Source of the DNA: Paenarthrobacter sp. DKR-5
GTDB lineage: Bacteria > Actinomycetota > Actinomycetes > Actinomycetales > Micrococcaceae
Assembly: GCF_018531425.1 (NCBI RefSeq)
Contig: NZ_JAHBOI010000003.1
Coordinates: forward strand, 310,001-374,000
Length of the DNA: 64,000 bases
Direction of reading: 5' to 3'
Shown: positions 7,889-18,300 of the stretch, piece after piece
Layout: each line of letters opens with the position of its first letter
Position numbering within the stretch: the first letter of the stretch is position 1
The notes under the pieces: generated by a model
What the model was told of the DNA's origin: nothing
The model's database searches: none
What the model saw: the letters and a program-made list of their open reading frames with translations, nothing else
Translations under genes and position numbers: made by a program

Positions 7889-10141
7889 ATGATCGTCCAC
7901 AGGCAGGAAGCGCCGGAGCCGGGGCCGCGTTGCACTCCCGCACAGGTCCCGGCTGAAAGCGGAGCAATGACTGGATGGAACATGGACACGGGTGCCGGCT
8001 CAGCCGGGCTCGGGGCAGTGACAGTGGTTCAGGGCGCCTCCTTCTGCATTTCCTCGCACAGCGGTGACATCCAGCCGGGGCAGCCGCAGGGCGTCTTCTA
8101 CCAGGACACCCGCATCATCTCCCGCTGGCGGCTTACCATTGACGGCCAGCCCCTCGAACCGCTCAGCGCCCGGACGGAGGAGCCCTTCCGGGCCGTCTTC
8201 CTTGGCAGGGCCCAGCACATGGACGACCGCGCCGACAACCCGCTGGTGGTCGAGCATGAGCGGCACATCGGGGCCGGACTGCTGGACGAGATCGGCGTGC
8301 GCAACTACTCCCGGGGCCATGCCGAGTTCGTCCTGACAGTGACGCTCGACGCGGACTTCGCGGACCTTTTCGACGTCAAAGGCGGCCGGCATGTCACGCC
8401 GGTCCATCTGACGCGGACGGTGGGTAAAGGCGAACTGCGCATTGAGGCGGTGCGGCGGGTCCATAAACGGTCGGTGGTGATTCAGGCACCGGACGCGGAC
8501 ATCGACGAACATTCGCTCACCTTTCATGTGTCCATCCCGGCCCGCGGTCGGTGGTCGACGACGATCATCGTGACTCCTCTGGTGCAGGACAAGAAGCCGG
8601 CGGAGCCGTTCTCGCACGAAAAGAAGGTCCTGGAACGGGAAGCAGTCCGCCGGCATGAAGCCTGGGAGGAACACATCCCGCAGCTGACCCTCGACGACAA
8701 GGCCGTGCAGATGGTGCTGGGCCGCAGCTCCGAGGATCTCGGCGGCCTGCGGATCTTCGACCCGGACCATCCCGACCGGGTGGTGGTCGCCGCCGGAGCG
8801 CCCTGGTTCATGGCACTCTTCGGCCGGGACTCGCTGCTGTCCTCCTACATGGCGCTGGCGATCGACCCCTCCCTGGCTACGGGTACCCTGCAGACGCTGG
8901 CGGAGATGCAGGGAGAGAAGGTGGACAACGCCTCCGAGGAGGAACCGGGAAGGATCCTGCACGAGGTGCGTCTCGGCCTCGACGCCGGTGTCACCCTGGG
9001 CGAGGGAAAGGCCTACTACGGCACGGCGGACGCGACACCTCTCTTCGTCGCCGTACTCGGCGAGCTGAACCGGTGGGGCCTGGCCGAGGAAACGCGGCGG
9101 GCGCTGCTGCCGCACGCGGACCGCGCACTGGACTGGATCCGCGACTACGGGGACCGGGACGGAGACGGCTTTGTCGAATACCTGCGCGCCAACGAGCACG
9201 GCCTGATCAACCAGGGCTGGAAGGACTCGTGGGACGGCATCAACTTCGCCGACGGTACCCTGGCCGCGCCGCCGATTGCGCTGAGCGAAGTCCAGGGCTA
9301 CGTCTACGCCGCCTACATCTCCCGCGGCCTGCTCGCCCAGACCGAGGGCGACACTGTGCGTGCAGCTGAGTGGGCGGACAGAGCCGCGGCGTTCAAGGAA
9401 AAGTTCAACAAGGACTTCTGGATGGAGGACAAGGGCTGCTTCGCCACCGCCCTTGACAAGGACAAACGGCAGGTCGACTCGTGCGCATCCAACATCGGTC
9501 ACTGTCTGTGGACCGGGCTTATCGACGAGGACAAGGCCGGCTCGGTGGCGGCAATGCTGATGTCCCCCCAGATGTTCACCGGCTGGGGGGTCAGGACGCT
9601 CGCCAGCAACATGGGCGCCTACAATCCGGTGAGCTACCACAACGGGTCCGTGTGGCCGCACGACAATGCCCTCATTGCCGCGGGCCTGATGCGGTACGGC
9701 TTCGTCGAAGACGCACGCAAGATAGCGACGGGGCTCTTTGCCGCCGCCGCGCATTTCGACGGCCAGCTGCCCGAGCTGTTCTGCGGCTTCGACAGGGAGA
9801 CCTACGGGGAGCCGGTGCCGTACCCGACGTCGTGCTCGCCGCAGGCCTGGGCTTCGGCCGCACCCATCCAGCTCATCCGCTCGCTGCTCCGTTTCGACCC
9901 GTTGCTGACCCACCACGAGGTCTGGCTGGCGCCGGTGCTGCCGCGCGAATTCGGGAACTTCCGGGCGGACAACCTGCTCCTCGCCCATTCGCGGCTGTGC
10001 CTTAGCGTTTCCAACGGGCAGCTCAATGTTGAGGGGCTGCCCCCAGGGGTCGCCCTGCGCCACGAACCGCGTCCGGCGCTGCCGAAGGTGCTCGCCACCG
10101 ACTCGGACGGCGGCCCAGGGGCAAGGACGGGCGGCCGCTGA
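7889..10141 (+). CDS. Glycogen debranching-like enzyme (amylo-alpha-1,6-glucosidase family)
   Basis: A 750-residue protein from ATG 7889; ATG 7967 or 7982 would also fit because conserved sequence begins only at VTVVQGASFCISSHSGDI. The N-terminal half (about 35-245) is the GDE_N-type domain opening with QGVFYQDTRIISRW. The C-terminal half is an (alpha/alpha)6 barrel of the trehalase/GH63 kind with APWFMALFGRDSL, NQGWKDSWDGI, GYVYAAYISRGLL and YHNGSVWPHDNALIA. These enzymes hydrolyse alpha-1,6 branches of glycogen or related glucans. No signal peptide, so cytoplasmic. It is followed one base later by a GT4 glycosyltransferase gene, pointing to storage glucan or oligosaccharide metabolism. Substrate is inferred. 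Confidence 0.83.
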   Translation: MIVHRQEAPEPGPRCTPAQVPAESGAMTGWNMDTGAGSAGLGAVTVVQGASFCISSHSGDIQPGQPQGVFYQDTRIISRWRLTIDGQPLEPLSARTEEPFRAVFLGRAQHMDDRADNPLVVEHERHIGAGLLDEIGVRNYSRGHAEFVLTVTLDADFADLFDVKGGRHVTPVHLTRTVGKGELRIEAVRRVHKRSVVIQAPDADIDEHSLTFHVSIPARGRWSTTIIVTPLVQDKKPAEPFSHEKKVLEREAVRRHEAWEEHIPQLTLDDKAVQMVLGRSSEDLGGLRIFDPDHPDRVVVAAGAPWFMALFGRDSLLSSYMALAIDPSLATGTLQTLAEMQGEKVDNASEEEPGRILHEVRLGLDAGVTLGEGKAYYGTADATPLFVAVLGELNRWGLAEETRRALLPHADRALDWIRDYGDRDGDGFVEYLRANEHGLINQGWKDSWDGINFADGTLAAPPIALSEVQGYVYAAYISRGLLAQTEGDTVRAAEWADRAAAFKEKFNKDFWMEDKGCFATALDKDKRQVDSCASNIGHCLWTGLIDEDKAGSVAAMLMSPQMFTGWGVRTLASNMGAYNPVSYHNGSVWPHDNALIAAGLMRYGFVEDARKIATGLFAAAAHFDGQLPELFCGFDRETYGEPVPYPTSCSPQAWASAAPIQLIRSLLRFDPLLTHHEVWLAPVLPREFGNFRADNLLLAHSRLCLSVSNGQLNVEGLPPGVALRHEPRPALPKVLATDSDGGPGARTGGR

Positions 10142-10142
10142 G

Positions 10143-11189
10143 ATGCGGATCGGGCTCATTGCGCCGCCGTGGTTCCCGGTGCCTCCGACAGGCTACGGCG
10201 GCACCGAATCCGTCGTGGACCTGCTGGCCCGCGGCTTTGCCGACGCGGGCCACCAGGTGCTGCTCGCGGCCGCAGCGGACAGCCGCTGCCCGGTGCCGCA
10301 GGTGCCCGGGCTGGAGCGGGCCGACGCCGACCTGCTGGGGTGGACGCGCTCCGAGTTGCACCACGTGATCCGCGCCTACCGCGCCCTCGACGGCGTCGAT
10401 CTGATCCACGACCACACGCTCGCCGGGCCGCTGTACCTCTACCGGCCGCGTGCGACCCCGGTGGTAACCACCGTGCACAACCTGCTGACGCCGGACCTGG
10501 CCGAGATCTACCGCGTCGCCGCGCAGGAGACCGCAGTCGTCGCCATCTCGCGCAACCAGGCCGCGAACGCGCCGGCGATCGACTTTGCCCGGGTGATCCA
10601 CCATGGCCTCGACATCTCGGATGTGCCGGTGGGCGACGGGCGCGGAGGCTACGTGTGCTTCCTGGGCCGGATGAACCCGGATAAGGGCCCGGCGGAGGCC
10701 ATCCGCATCGCGCGCGCCGCCGGCATCCCGCTGAAAATCGCCACCAAGATGCGCGAACGCACCGAACTCGAGTACTTCGCGAACGTCATCAAACCGATGC
10801 TCGGGCCGGATGTGGAGCTGTGCGGAGAGGTCACGGCCGCCGAGAAGTACGCGCTGCTGGGCGGTGCCGTCGCGCTGCTGAACCCGATCCAGTGGGCTGA
10901 GCCGTTCGGCTTGGTGATGATCGAATCGCTCGCCGCGGGAACTCCCGTGGTCGGCACGCCCCGCGGTGCGGCCCCCGAGATCGTCGACGACGGCGTCACC
11001 GGCTACCTCTCAGCGGATCTCGACACTCTGGCTGCCGTGCTGCCGCGCGCGGCACGGCTGGACCGTCGGGCCTGCCGTGCGGCCGTGGAGGAGCGGTTCA
11101 CAGCAACCCGGATGGTCCGCGACCACCTGCGGCTCTACCGCGACCTGCTCGCGCGCGGACCGGCGGTGCGTGCCGCCGCCGCGGGATGA
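10143..11189 (+). CDS. Glycosyltransferase family 4
   Basis: A 348-residue GT-B enzyme from ATG 10143, one base after the debranching-enzyme stop. The N-terminal Rossmann half starts MRIGLIAPPWFPVPPTGYGG with the family 4 Gly-rich loop; the nucleotide-sugar half has YVCFLGRMNPDKGP and the E-x7-E region EPFGLVMIESLAAGTPVVG followed by GAAPEIVDDGVTGY. The donor is a nucleoside-diphosphate sugar with retention of configuration; the acceptor is unknown. Coupling to the debranching enzyme suggests assembly or remodelling of an alpha-glucan. The end is set by a TGA at 11187-11189; the next gene is convergent with a seven-base gap. Confidence 0.87.
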   Translation: MRIGLIAPPWFPVPPTGYGGTESVVDLLARGFADAGHQVLLAAAADSRCPVPQVPGLERADADLLGWTRSELHHVIRAYRALDGVDLIHDHTLAGPLYLYRPRATPVVTTVHNLLTPDLAEIYRVAAQETAVVAISRNQAANAPAIDFARVIHHGLDISDVPVGDGRGGYVCFLGRMNPDKGPAEAIRIARAAGIPLKIATKMRERTELEYFANVIKPMLGPDVELCGEVTAAEKYALLGGAVALLNPIQWAEPFGLVMIESLAAGTPVVGTPRGAAPEIVDDGVTGYLSADLDTLAAVLPRAARLDRRACRAAVEERFTATRMVRDHLRLYRDLLARGPAVRAAAAG

Positions 11190-11196
11190 GGGAATC

Positions 11197-12489
11197 TCAG
11201 CGCTCCTCGAAGACGTCCGGCACGCCGTCGCCGTCGGAATCGCGCAATTCGAGTTCCTCGACCTGGCGGTAGTGCCGGTTGCGGATCCGCAGGACGACGG
11301 CGGCGACCAAGGCCGCGGCCAGCGAACCGCCCAGGATCGCGAGCTTGGCGTGCTCCCCGTGTGCGGATCCGGTGCCGAAGCTGAGTTCGGAGATCAGCAG
11401 CGACACGGTGAAACCCACCCCGGCCAGCAGGGCCAGCCCCGCGACGTCGACCCAGGCGAGGCCCTCGTCCAGCGAGGCACGGGTGGTCTTCGTGACGAGG
11501 AAGGTCGCGCCGAAAACGCCGAGGGGCTTGCCCGCGACCAGGGCCAGCACAATGCCGGCAGCGGCCGGGTCCGCCAGCGCGGCGCCCAAACCGGACGCGC
11601 CGCCCAGCGCGACGCCGGCCGAGAAGAAGGCGAAAACCGGCACCGCCACGCCGGCGGAGAGCGGACGGAACCGGTGCTCGAAATGCTCGGCGAGGCCGGG
11701 CCCGGCCTCCGGACCCCCGGCTTTCCGGCTGCGCAGCACCGGCACGGCGAAGCCCAGCAGCACCCCGGCGACGGTCGCGTGGATACCGGAGGCGTGCACC
11801 AGCGCCCATGTGGCAAAGGCGAGCGGCAGCAGCAGGTACCAGCTGCGCACCCGCTTCTGCACCAGCCAGGTGAACAGGCCCAGCGGGAGGAAAGCGAGCG
11901 CGAGGAGGCCGGGCTGCACGCCGCTGGAGTAGAAGAACGCGATGATCGCGATGGCGATCAGGTCATCCACCACGGCGAGGGTGAGCAGGAAGGTGCGCAG
12001 TGCCGTCGGCAGATGGGTGCTGATCACGGCGAGGACGGCCAGGGCGAACGCAATGTCGGTGGCCGTCGGGATGGCCCAGCCCTTCAGCACCGCGCCGCCC
12101 GCGCCGAGGTTGACCAGCACGTAGAGCACTGCCGGGAGTACGACGCCGCCGGCGGCCGCGGCGACCGGGACGACCGCGCGGCTGGGTTTGCGCAGGTCCC
12201 CGGCGACGAACTCGCGCTTGAGTTCGAGGCCCGCAACGAAGAAGAAGATTGCCAGCAGGCCGTCCGCGGCCCATTCGCCCACGCTGAGGTCCAGATGCAG
12301 GGCGGCGCTGCCGAACCGCAGGTCCCGCAGCGCGGTATAACCTGCGGCCCAGGGCGAATTCGCCCAGACCAGGGCAGCGAGCGTGGCAGCGAGCAGCAGG
12401 GCGCCGCCGACGGTTTCCTTGCGGAGGATTTCGGTGATGCGCAGATGCTCGGGGTAGCTGGAGCGGCTGAAGATGCGCAGGTGGTTCAC
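11197..12489 (-). CDS. nhaA: Na+/H+ antiporter NhaA
   Basis: A 430-residue antiporter. GTG 12489 was chosen because GGAGG lies 6 bases upstream and the product then begins like NhaA ([10 protein letters not shown]...[12 protein letters not shown]); the open frame continues further upstream but is not NhaA-like. Ion-binding Asp pair: [16 protein letters not shown]; unwound-helix region: [13 protein letters not shown]; conserved Lys: GKPLGVFG. About 12 membrane segments. It exchanges Na+ or Li+ for protons and is pH-regulated in known members. The C-terminus carries an acidic tail with DSDGDGVPD, a calcium-binding-type loop not usual in NhaA. Confidence 0.93.
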   Translation of the reverse strand: MNHLRIFSRSSYPEHLRITEILRKETVGGALLLAATLAALVWANSPWAAGYTALRDLRFGSAALHLDLSVGEWAADGLLAIFFFVAGLELKREFVAGDLRKPSRAVVPVAAAAGGVVLPAVLYVLVNLGAGGAVLKGWAIPTATDIAFALAVLAVISTHLPTALRTFLLTLAVVDDLIAIAIIAFFYSSGVQPGLLALAFLPLGLFTWLVQKRVRSWYLLLPLAFATWALVHASGIHATVAGVLLGFAVPVLRSRKAGGPEAGPGLAEHFEHRFRPLSAGVAVPVFAFFSAGVALGGASGLGAALADPAAAGIVLALVAGKPLGVFGATFLVTKTTRASLDEGLAWVDVAGLALLAGVGFTVSLLISELSFGTGSAHGEHAKLAILGGSLAAALVAAVVLRIRNRHYRQVEELELRDSDGDGVPDVFEER

Positions 12490-12609
12490 GGAGGCCCTCC
12501 GGGTCCAGGGGTTGCTGATGGTCGTGCCGACCAGACTTCCCGGCTCACCTGGTACCAGTCTATCCGGCCGGCCCCGGCCGGTGAGGGGGCGCTCCGCGAC
12601 TGCCCTGGG

Positions 12610-12632
12610 CGGCATGATCTGTAGATTCGCGC
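12610..12632 (+). repeat. Dispersed 23-bp repeat, copy 1
   Basis: CGGCATGATCTG followed by TAGATTCGCGC. Matches copy 2 at 12817-12839 in 21 of 23 positions. This copy lacks the left inverted arm that makes copy 2 a hairpin. Confidence 0.6.
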
Positions 12633-12785
12633 AGGGTTGGCGGGCTGGTTCTGCGCCGGGGGAGGTGAAGCGGCGGTTCCGCGCGCGAAGGGGCCTGTGC
12701 GGGCGGTTCTGCCTCCCCAGGCGAAGGTCCAGTCGTCCCAACGACGTCGTCGTCCCTGAGCCGCCGCACCGCATTCCGCGACGTG

Positions 12786-12829
12786 ACGGATGATGCCGCC
12801 TCGGAGGGGTCCGAGACGGCATCATCCGT
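12786..12829. repeat. Long hairpin with the second 23-bp repeat copy
   Basis: ACGGATGATGCCG (12786-12798) and CGGCATCATCCGT (12817-12829) are perfect 13-bp arms; inside, CTCGG and CCGAG form a further stem around AGGGGT. The right arm extends into TAGATTCGCGC, giving the repeat shared with 12610-12632. It lies 77 bp beyond the stop of the leftward SCO4848-type gene and could terminate that operon, but there is no U-tract. Confidence 0.6.
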
Positions 12830-12860
12830 AGATTCGCGCCGCGGTCCCATAAGGGACCCC

Positions 12861-12911
12861 GGCGGTTCAGCCCGGCGGTTCAGCCACGCGGTTCAGCCAG
12901 GCGGCTTAGGC
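12861..12911. repeat. 13-bp tandem repeat, about four units
   Basis: Units CGGCGGTTCAGCC, ACGCGGTTCAGCC and relatives follow each other from 12861; the last, diverged unit overlaps the stop codon (12906-12908) of the leftward membrane protein gene. Probably slippage-derived. Confidence 0.6.
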
Positions 12912-13127
12912 GAACAGGGTCCGCAGGCCGACGACGGCGGTTGCCAGGCCGAGCACCATCGAAATGCTCACGAGCATGATGTGCACGGTCATGAACCGGG
13001 TCGGCTTGCCGGACTCGTCCCGGGCGCGAGGGTCCTTGAGGACGCGGCGCAGGAACGGCGGCCAGACGACCAGCGACCAGACGCCGGCGAGGATGAGCAC
13101 CAGGGACAGTGCGACGGGCAGCTGCAT
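12906..13127 (-). CDS. SCO4848-type small membrane protein
   Basis: A 73-residue protein with two hydrophobic helices (about 5-24 and 50-70) separated by a basic loop containing WPPFLRRVLKDPRA. The pattern, including the WSLVVWPPFL turn, matches the actinobacterial SCO4848 family of unknown function. It is the last gene of a three-gene operon, 3 bp after the DUF2505 gene. No enzymatic motif is visible. Confidence 0.8.
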   Translation of the reverse strand: MQLPVALSLVLILAGVWSLVVWPPFLRRVLKDPRARDESGKPTRFMTVHIMLVSISMVLGLATAVVGLRTLFA

Positions 13128-13130
13128 GGC

Positions 13131-13628
13131 TCAGTGCCCGTCGAGCCAGGCCTGCGCCTGCTGGGACTGGATGTTCAGGGCCTTGCCGACCATGGGCTCG
13201 GCGGCCTCGGCGATCTTCCCGCCCAGGAACGGCACGGACGAGCTGACGTTGCCTTCGAGGTCCACGCGGGTGCTGCCGCCCTCGGGCACCAGGCGCTGCA
13301 CGGCCGCGACGTCCAGCGGGGCGCCAGCGACCTTCAGGCTGATGTGGGTGGTGCGGGAACCGTCCGCTGCGGGCGCCTCCCACTTCTCCACCTGGGTGAC
13401 TTTGAGTTCCTCCCCGACGAACTTGCGGGCGATCTCGGGCAGGCGCGTGGTGGGCAGGGTGCGGACCACTGTGGTGCTGAAGGCGCCGGCGGTGTCGCCG
13501 TCCACAGCCACCGATTCGAGCCGGCCGCCAACGTGCTCGGACGTTTGGCGCAGGAAGTCCTCGTTGACGAAAACTTCGGTCACTCGCTGGACGTCGGCGG
13601 TCAGTGTGGTGGTAGCGCTCAGGGCCAT
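13131..13628 (-). CDS. DUF2505 domain protein
   Basis: A 165-residue soluble protein of the DUF2505 family (START/polyketide-cyclase-like fold in actinobacteria), starting MALSATTTLTADVQRVTEVF and ending near KIAEAAEPMVGKALNIQSQQAQAWL. The fold is expected to bind a hydrophobic ligand; no function is established. Its start overlaps the upstream DUF2867-type gene by 10 bases, so the two are coupled. That neighbour also ends in a START-like domain, so the pair may handle the same lipid. Confidence 0.8.
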   Translation of the reverse strand: MALSATTTLTADVQRVTEVFVNEDFLRQTSEHVGGRLESVAVDGDTAGAFSTTVVRTLPTTRLPEIARKFVGEELKVTQVEKWEAPAADGSRTTHISLKVAGAPLDVAAVQRLVPEGGSTRVDLEGNVSSSVPFLGGKIAEAAEPMVGKALNIQSQQAQAWLDGH

Positions 13629-15166
13629 AATTCCTCCGGGTCTTGGGATGGTGCGCCTTCCATCCTATCGTCGGCCAGTGCCTTGGCCGCCGCGGCGATG
13701 TTGCGGGACATGGCCGGGAAGATGATGCTGTGGAAGGGCAGCACGCCCAGCCAGTAGAGCCGGCCGCTAAGGCCCTTGGGGAAAAAGATGGCCCGCTGGT
13801 GGTAGATGCTGCCGCTGCCGGAGGGCTCGACGGACAGTTCCAGCCAGGCCCGTCCGGGCGCCCGCATCTCGGCGTGCAGGCGCAGCAGCCTGCCCCGGTC
13901 AATGCGCTCCACGCGCCACCAGTCGACCACTTCACCCTCGTTCAGGTGACGCGGGTGCCGGCGGCCGCGCATCAGTCCCGCGCCGCCGGTGATCTTGTCC
14001 AGCCAGCCGCGCACCTCCCAGGCCAGCGGGAGCGAATACCAGCCGTTCCGGCCGCCGATGCCCTCGATCACCTCCCAGACGTACCTGGCCTCCACCGAAG
14101 AGCGGTAGGTGCGCTCGTCCACATAGACCTTGTGCCCGGCCCACTGCGGGTCGCTGGGCAGCGGATTGGCCTCCGGGGAGAGCCCCGCAGCGTTGGCCCA
14201 GGTGGTCTCGACCTGCCCGTCGCGTTCCTTGTCCAGCGCGAGCGCCACGGCCCGGCGGTACGGGGTGAGGCCGCCGTCGGGCTGCGGGATGTAACGGTCG
14301 ACGTCGTGCTCCGCGGCGACGGCGTCCTGCTGCAGCGACTCGACCAGCGGCAGCGACATGGACAGCGGAATGGGCGTGACCAGCGCGACCCAGAGTCCGG
14401 CCAGGCGCGGGGCGGGAATCGGCAGCGCCCACACCGGCCGGCGGGGGAGCCCGGCCTCGGCGGCGTACTCCTTCATCATCTGTGCGTAGGTGAGCACCTC
14501 CCGGGACCCGATGTCGAAGGTCCGGTTCAGCGGTTCCTCGAGCCCGGCAGCGCGGACGAGGTAGTACAGCACGTCGCGGACGGCGATCGGCTCGATCCGG
14601 TTCCGCACCCAGCTCGGCGCCGGCATGAACGGCAGCGTCTCGGCCAGGTGCCGGATCATCTCGAACGATGCCGAGCCGGACCCGATGACGACGCCGGCCT
14701 GGAAGACCACCGAGTCCACGCCGCTGGCAAGGAAGATGTCGCCGACGGCGGTGCGCGAGCGCATGTGCGTGGAAAGCCCGACGTTCTGCGGGTGCAGCCC
14801 GCCCAGGTAGACGATCCGCCGGACTCCGGCTGCCTTGGCGGCGGAGGCGGCGATGCGGGCCATCGCGGATTCCTTCTGCTCGAAGCCGCTCCCGGAGGCC
14901 ATTGAGTGGACAAGGTAGTAGAAGGTGTCCACCCCGTCGAGGGCGCCGCGCAGCGCCTCCTCGTCGTCGAGCCGGTCCTCGATGACCTCCACCTCGTCGT
15001 GCCAGGGGACGTCGGCTATTTTGCGCGGGGAGCGAACGAGGACCTTCACCCGGAAACCGGCCTCGAGCAGCCGGGGCACGAGCCGGCCGCCGATGTACCC
15101 GGTCGCGCCGGTGACGAGTACCGTCCTTGAGCCCCGGTTTTCCGCGGGATTTCCCTCCACAGGCAT
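13619..15166 (-). CDS. NAD(P)-binding SDR-like protein with C-terminal DUF2867 domain
   Basis: A 515-residue two-domain protein. Residues about 15-300 are an atypical extended SDR fold (TGATGYIGGRLVPRLL nucleotide loop; YYLVHSM and IVYLGG patches); there is no canonical YxxxK, so it may bind rather than turn over NAD(P)H. Residues about 345-505 are DUF2867 (ARYVWEVIEGIGGRNGWY; FFPKGLSGRLYWLGVLPFHS), a START-like module. Actinobacterial homologues are uncharacterised. ATG 15166 has GGAGGAGGAG 7 bases upstream. It leads an operon with the DUF2505 and SCO4848-type genes and is divergent from mfd across 194 bp. Confidence 0.83.
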   Translation of the reverse strand: MPVEGNPAENRGSRTVLVTGATGYIGGRLVPRLLEAGFRVKVLVRSPRKIADVPWHDEVEVIEDRLDDEEALRGALDGVDTFYYLVHSMASGSGFEQKESAMARIAASAAKAAGVRRIVYLGGLHPQNVGLSTHMRSRTAVGDIFLASGVDSVVFQAGVVIGSGSASFEMIRHLAETLPFMPAPSWVRNRIEPIAVRDVLYYLVRAAGLEEPLNRTFDIGSREVLTYAQMMKEYAAEAGLPRRPVWALPIPAPRLAGLWVALVTPIPLSMSLPLVESLQQDAVAAEHDVDRYIPQPDGGLTPYRRAVALALDKERDGQVETTWANAAGLSPEANPLPSDPQWAGHKVYVDERTYRSSVEARYVWEVIEGIGGRNGWYSLPLAWEVRGWLDKITGGAGLMRGRRHPRHLNEGEVVDWWRVERIDRGRLLRLHAEMRAPGRAWLELSVEPSGSGSIYHQRAIFFPKGLSGRLYWLGVLPFHSIIFPAMSRNIAAAAKALADDRMEGAPSQDPEELWP

Positions 15167-15360
15167 CTCCGGTCTCCTCCTCCACGGTGGCGGAACCGCG
15201 CCGTCGGACGCGCTTGTTCAGCCAGCTTAGCAACGCCGAAAAGACCGCCGTGCGGTTGGAGGCCGGGCGCCGGGAAGCCTAAAGTGGAAGCGTAATCCCG
15301 GGGTTCTGGCAGAACTTCGGGTATTCGTGTTGTGCCCTGACGGGGCTGAGGGAGTTTGTC

Positions 15361-18300
15361 ATGAGTCTGAATGGTCTGCGGCGCGCGCTGGAGCAGGACA
15401 CCTCGTTCTCCCGGGTCCGTGAACAGGCCTCGAGGCCGTTCGGCGGCCGCAGCGACGAACTGCAGGTCGGCGCGCCGTCCGGAATGCGCCCGGTGCTGCT
15501 CGCGGAAATGGCTGCGGGCCTGCAGGAGTCCGGCGGCGGCGTCGTCCTGGCGGTGACCGCGACCGGCCGCGAAGCCGAAGATCTCGTGGACTCCCTGCGC
15601 TGCTACCTCCCCGCCGACGCCGTCGCGGAGTTCCCCAGCTGGGAGACCCTCCCGCACGAGCGGCTCTCGCCCCGCTCGGACACCGTCGGCCGGCGCCTGG
15701 CCGTGCTGCGCCGGCTCACCCACCCGGAAGGCTCGCCGCTGCAGGTCGTCGTCGCACCGGTGCGCGCCGTCGTCCAGCCCTTGGTCAAGGGGCTCGGTGA
15801 CCTTGAACCGGTGTCCGTGAAGGTCGGCGACGACGTCGAGTTCAGCGACCTGGTGCGCCGCCTCGCCGCTGCCGCCTACGCCCGCGTGGACATGGTGACC
15901 CACCGGGGCGAGTTCGCCGTCCGCGGCGGCATCCTCGACGTGTTCCCGCCGACTGAGGACCACCCGGTCCGCATCGACTTCTTTGGCGACGAGGTGGAGC
16001 AGATGCGCTGGTTCGCCGTCGCCGACCAGCGCTCGCTGTCCTCTCCCGGCCTCAAGCACCCGACGGAGCTCTACGCGCCGCCCTGCCGCGAACTGCTGAT
16101 CACCCCGTCGGTCATGTCCCGCGCGGCGAAGCTGCAGCACGAGTGGCCGGCTGCGGCATCGATGCTGGAGAAGATCGCCGGCGGCATCGCCGTCGAGGGG
16201 ATGGAGTCGCTCGCCCCCGCCCTGGTGGACTCGATGGAACCCTTCCTCGCCCAGTTCCCCGAAGGCTCGCTCGCCGTCGTGATCGAGCCCGAAAAGGTGC
16301 GCACCCGGGCCCACGACCTCACCGCGACCAACGAGGAATTCCTCGAAGCGGCCTGGTCCACCGCCTCCGACGGCGGCTCCGCGCCGCTGGACCTTGCCGG
16401 TGTGGACCTCGAGGCGGCCAGTTTCCGTACGCTGGCGCAGACCCGGGCCACCGCGGCCGAGAACAAGGTGGGCTGGTGGTCCATCACCTCGCTGAACCCC
16501 GACGACGAACTGGTCCTCGACGTCGACGTTCTCACCATCGCCGCCCGCGAGCCGCGCGGCTACCAGGGCGACGTGGGCGAGATGCTGGACTTCATCGGCT
16601 CCCGGGTGCGCGACCAGTGGCGCCTGGTCGTGGCCACGGACGGACCCGGACCGGCGCAGCGCCTGGCCGAACTCTTCCACGACGCCGACATTCCGGCCGC
16701 GCGGGTCGACTCGCTGGAGGAGCTGCCGCAGCCGGGCATCATCGAGGTGACCACCGCCGCCGCGGGCCGCGGCTTCGTGCTGGACGGCCTGAAGCTGGGG
16801 CTGCTCACCGAAGCGGACCTGCTCGGCCGCACCTCCCCGGGGTCCACCAAGGACATGCGGAGGATGCCCTCCAAGCGGCGCAACGCCGTCGACCCGCTGC
16901 AGCTGCAGGCCGGGGACTTCGTGGTGCACGAGCAGCACGGCATCGGCCGGTTCGTGGAGCTGATCCAGCGCTCCACCGGCGCCGGCCAGGCCAAGCAGGT
17001 CCGCGAGTACCTGGTGCTCGAATACGCGCCGTCCAAGCGCGGCGCCCCGGGGGACCGGCTGTTCGTTCCGACCGACCAGCTGGACCAGGTGACCCGCTAC
17101 GTGGGCGGGGACACGCCGTCGCTGAGCAAGATGGGCGGCTCGGACTGGGCCAAGACCAAGAGCCAGGCGCGCAAGGCCGTCAAGGAGATTGCCGGTGAGC
17201 TCATCCGCCTCTACTCGGCCCGGATGGCTTCGCGCGGGCACGCCTTCGGACCGGACACGCCGTGGCAGCGCGAGCTTGAGGAAGCCTTCCCCTACGTGGA
17301 GACGCCGGACCAGTTGACGACCATCAACGAGGTCAAGGCGGACATGGAGAAGGAAATCCCGATGGATCGCCTGGTCTCCGGCGACGTCGGCTACGGCAAG
17401 ACCGAGATCGCGGTCCGCGCCGCGTTCAAGGCCGTGCAGGACGGCAAGCAGGTTGCCGTGCTGGTGCCGACGACGCTGCTCGCCCAGCAGCACTACGAGA
17501 CGTTCAGCGAAAGGTTCTCCGGGTTCCCGGTGCGGGTGAAGCCGCTCTCGCGCTTCCAGACCGCGGCCGAAGCGAAGGAAACCTCCGAGGGCGTCAAGAA
17601 CGGCGCCGTCGACGTCGCCATCGGCACCCACCGACTGCTCTCCAAGGAGGTGCAGTTCAAGGACCTGGGCCTGGTCATCGTGGACGAGGAGCAGCGCTTC
17701 GGCGTCGAGCACAAGGAGGCGCTGAAGAAGATGCGCACCAACGTGGACGTGCTGGCGATGAGTGCGACGCCGATTCCGCGCACCCTGGAGATGTCGCTCA
17801 CCGGCATCCGCGAGACCTCCACCCTGGCCACCCCGCCGGAGGAACGGCACCCGGTGCTGACCTACGTCGGGCCGTACACGGACAAGCAGACGTCCGCCGC
17901 GATCCGCCGGGAACTCATGCGCGAAGGCCAGGTGTTCTTCGTGCACAACCGGGTCAGCACCATCGAGCGCACGGCCGCGAAGATCCGCGAACTGGTGCCC
18001 GAGGCGCGCGTGGAGGTCGCCCACGGGCAGATGAGCGAAGCGCGCCTGGAGCAGATCATCGTGGACTTCTGGGAGAAGCGATTCGATGTGCTGGTCTGCA
18101 CGACCATCATCGAGACAGGGCTGGATATTTCCAACGCCAACACGTTGATTGTCGACGGCGCGGACAAGTACGGTCTGTCCCAGCTGCACCAGCTGCGCGG
18201 GCGTGTCGGCCGCGGCCGCGAGCGGGCCTACGCCTACTTCCTCTTCCCGTCCGAGAAACCCCTGGGCGAGGTGGCGCTGGAGCGGCTCAAGGCGGTCGCG

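Larger units (their letters stand above)
12490..12905. other. 416-bp gene-free region with repeats
   Basis: No convincing gene is seen between nhaA and the SCO4848-type gene. It holds the nhaA promoter region, two copies of a 23-bp repeat (12610-12632 and 12817-12839), a long hairpin (12786-12829) and a 13-bp tandem array (12861-12911). Open frames here have atypical composition and no RBS. Confidence 0.7.

Noticed and set aside
8000-10159. 719-residue open frame opposite the debranching enzyme
   Set aside because: No RBS or domain; the plus-strand gene has clear family motifs.
12490-12825. N-terminal extension of NhaA
   Set aside because: Extension is Arg/Pro-rich and not NhaA-like; a good RBS precedes GTG 12489.
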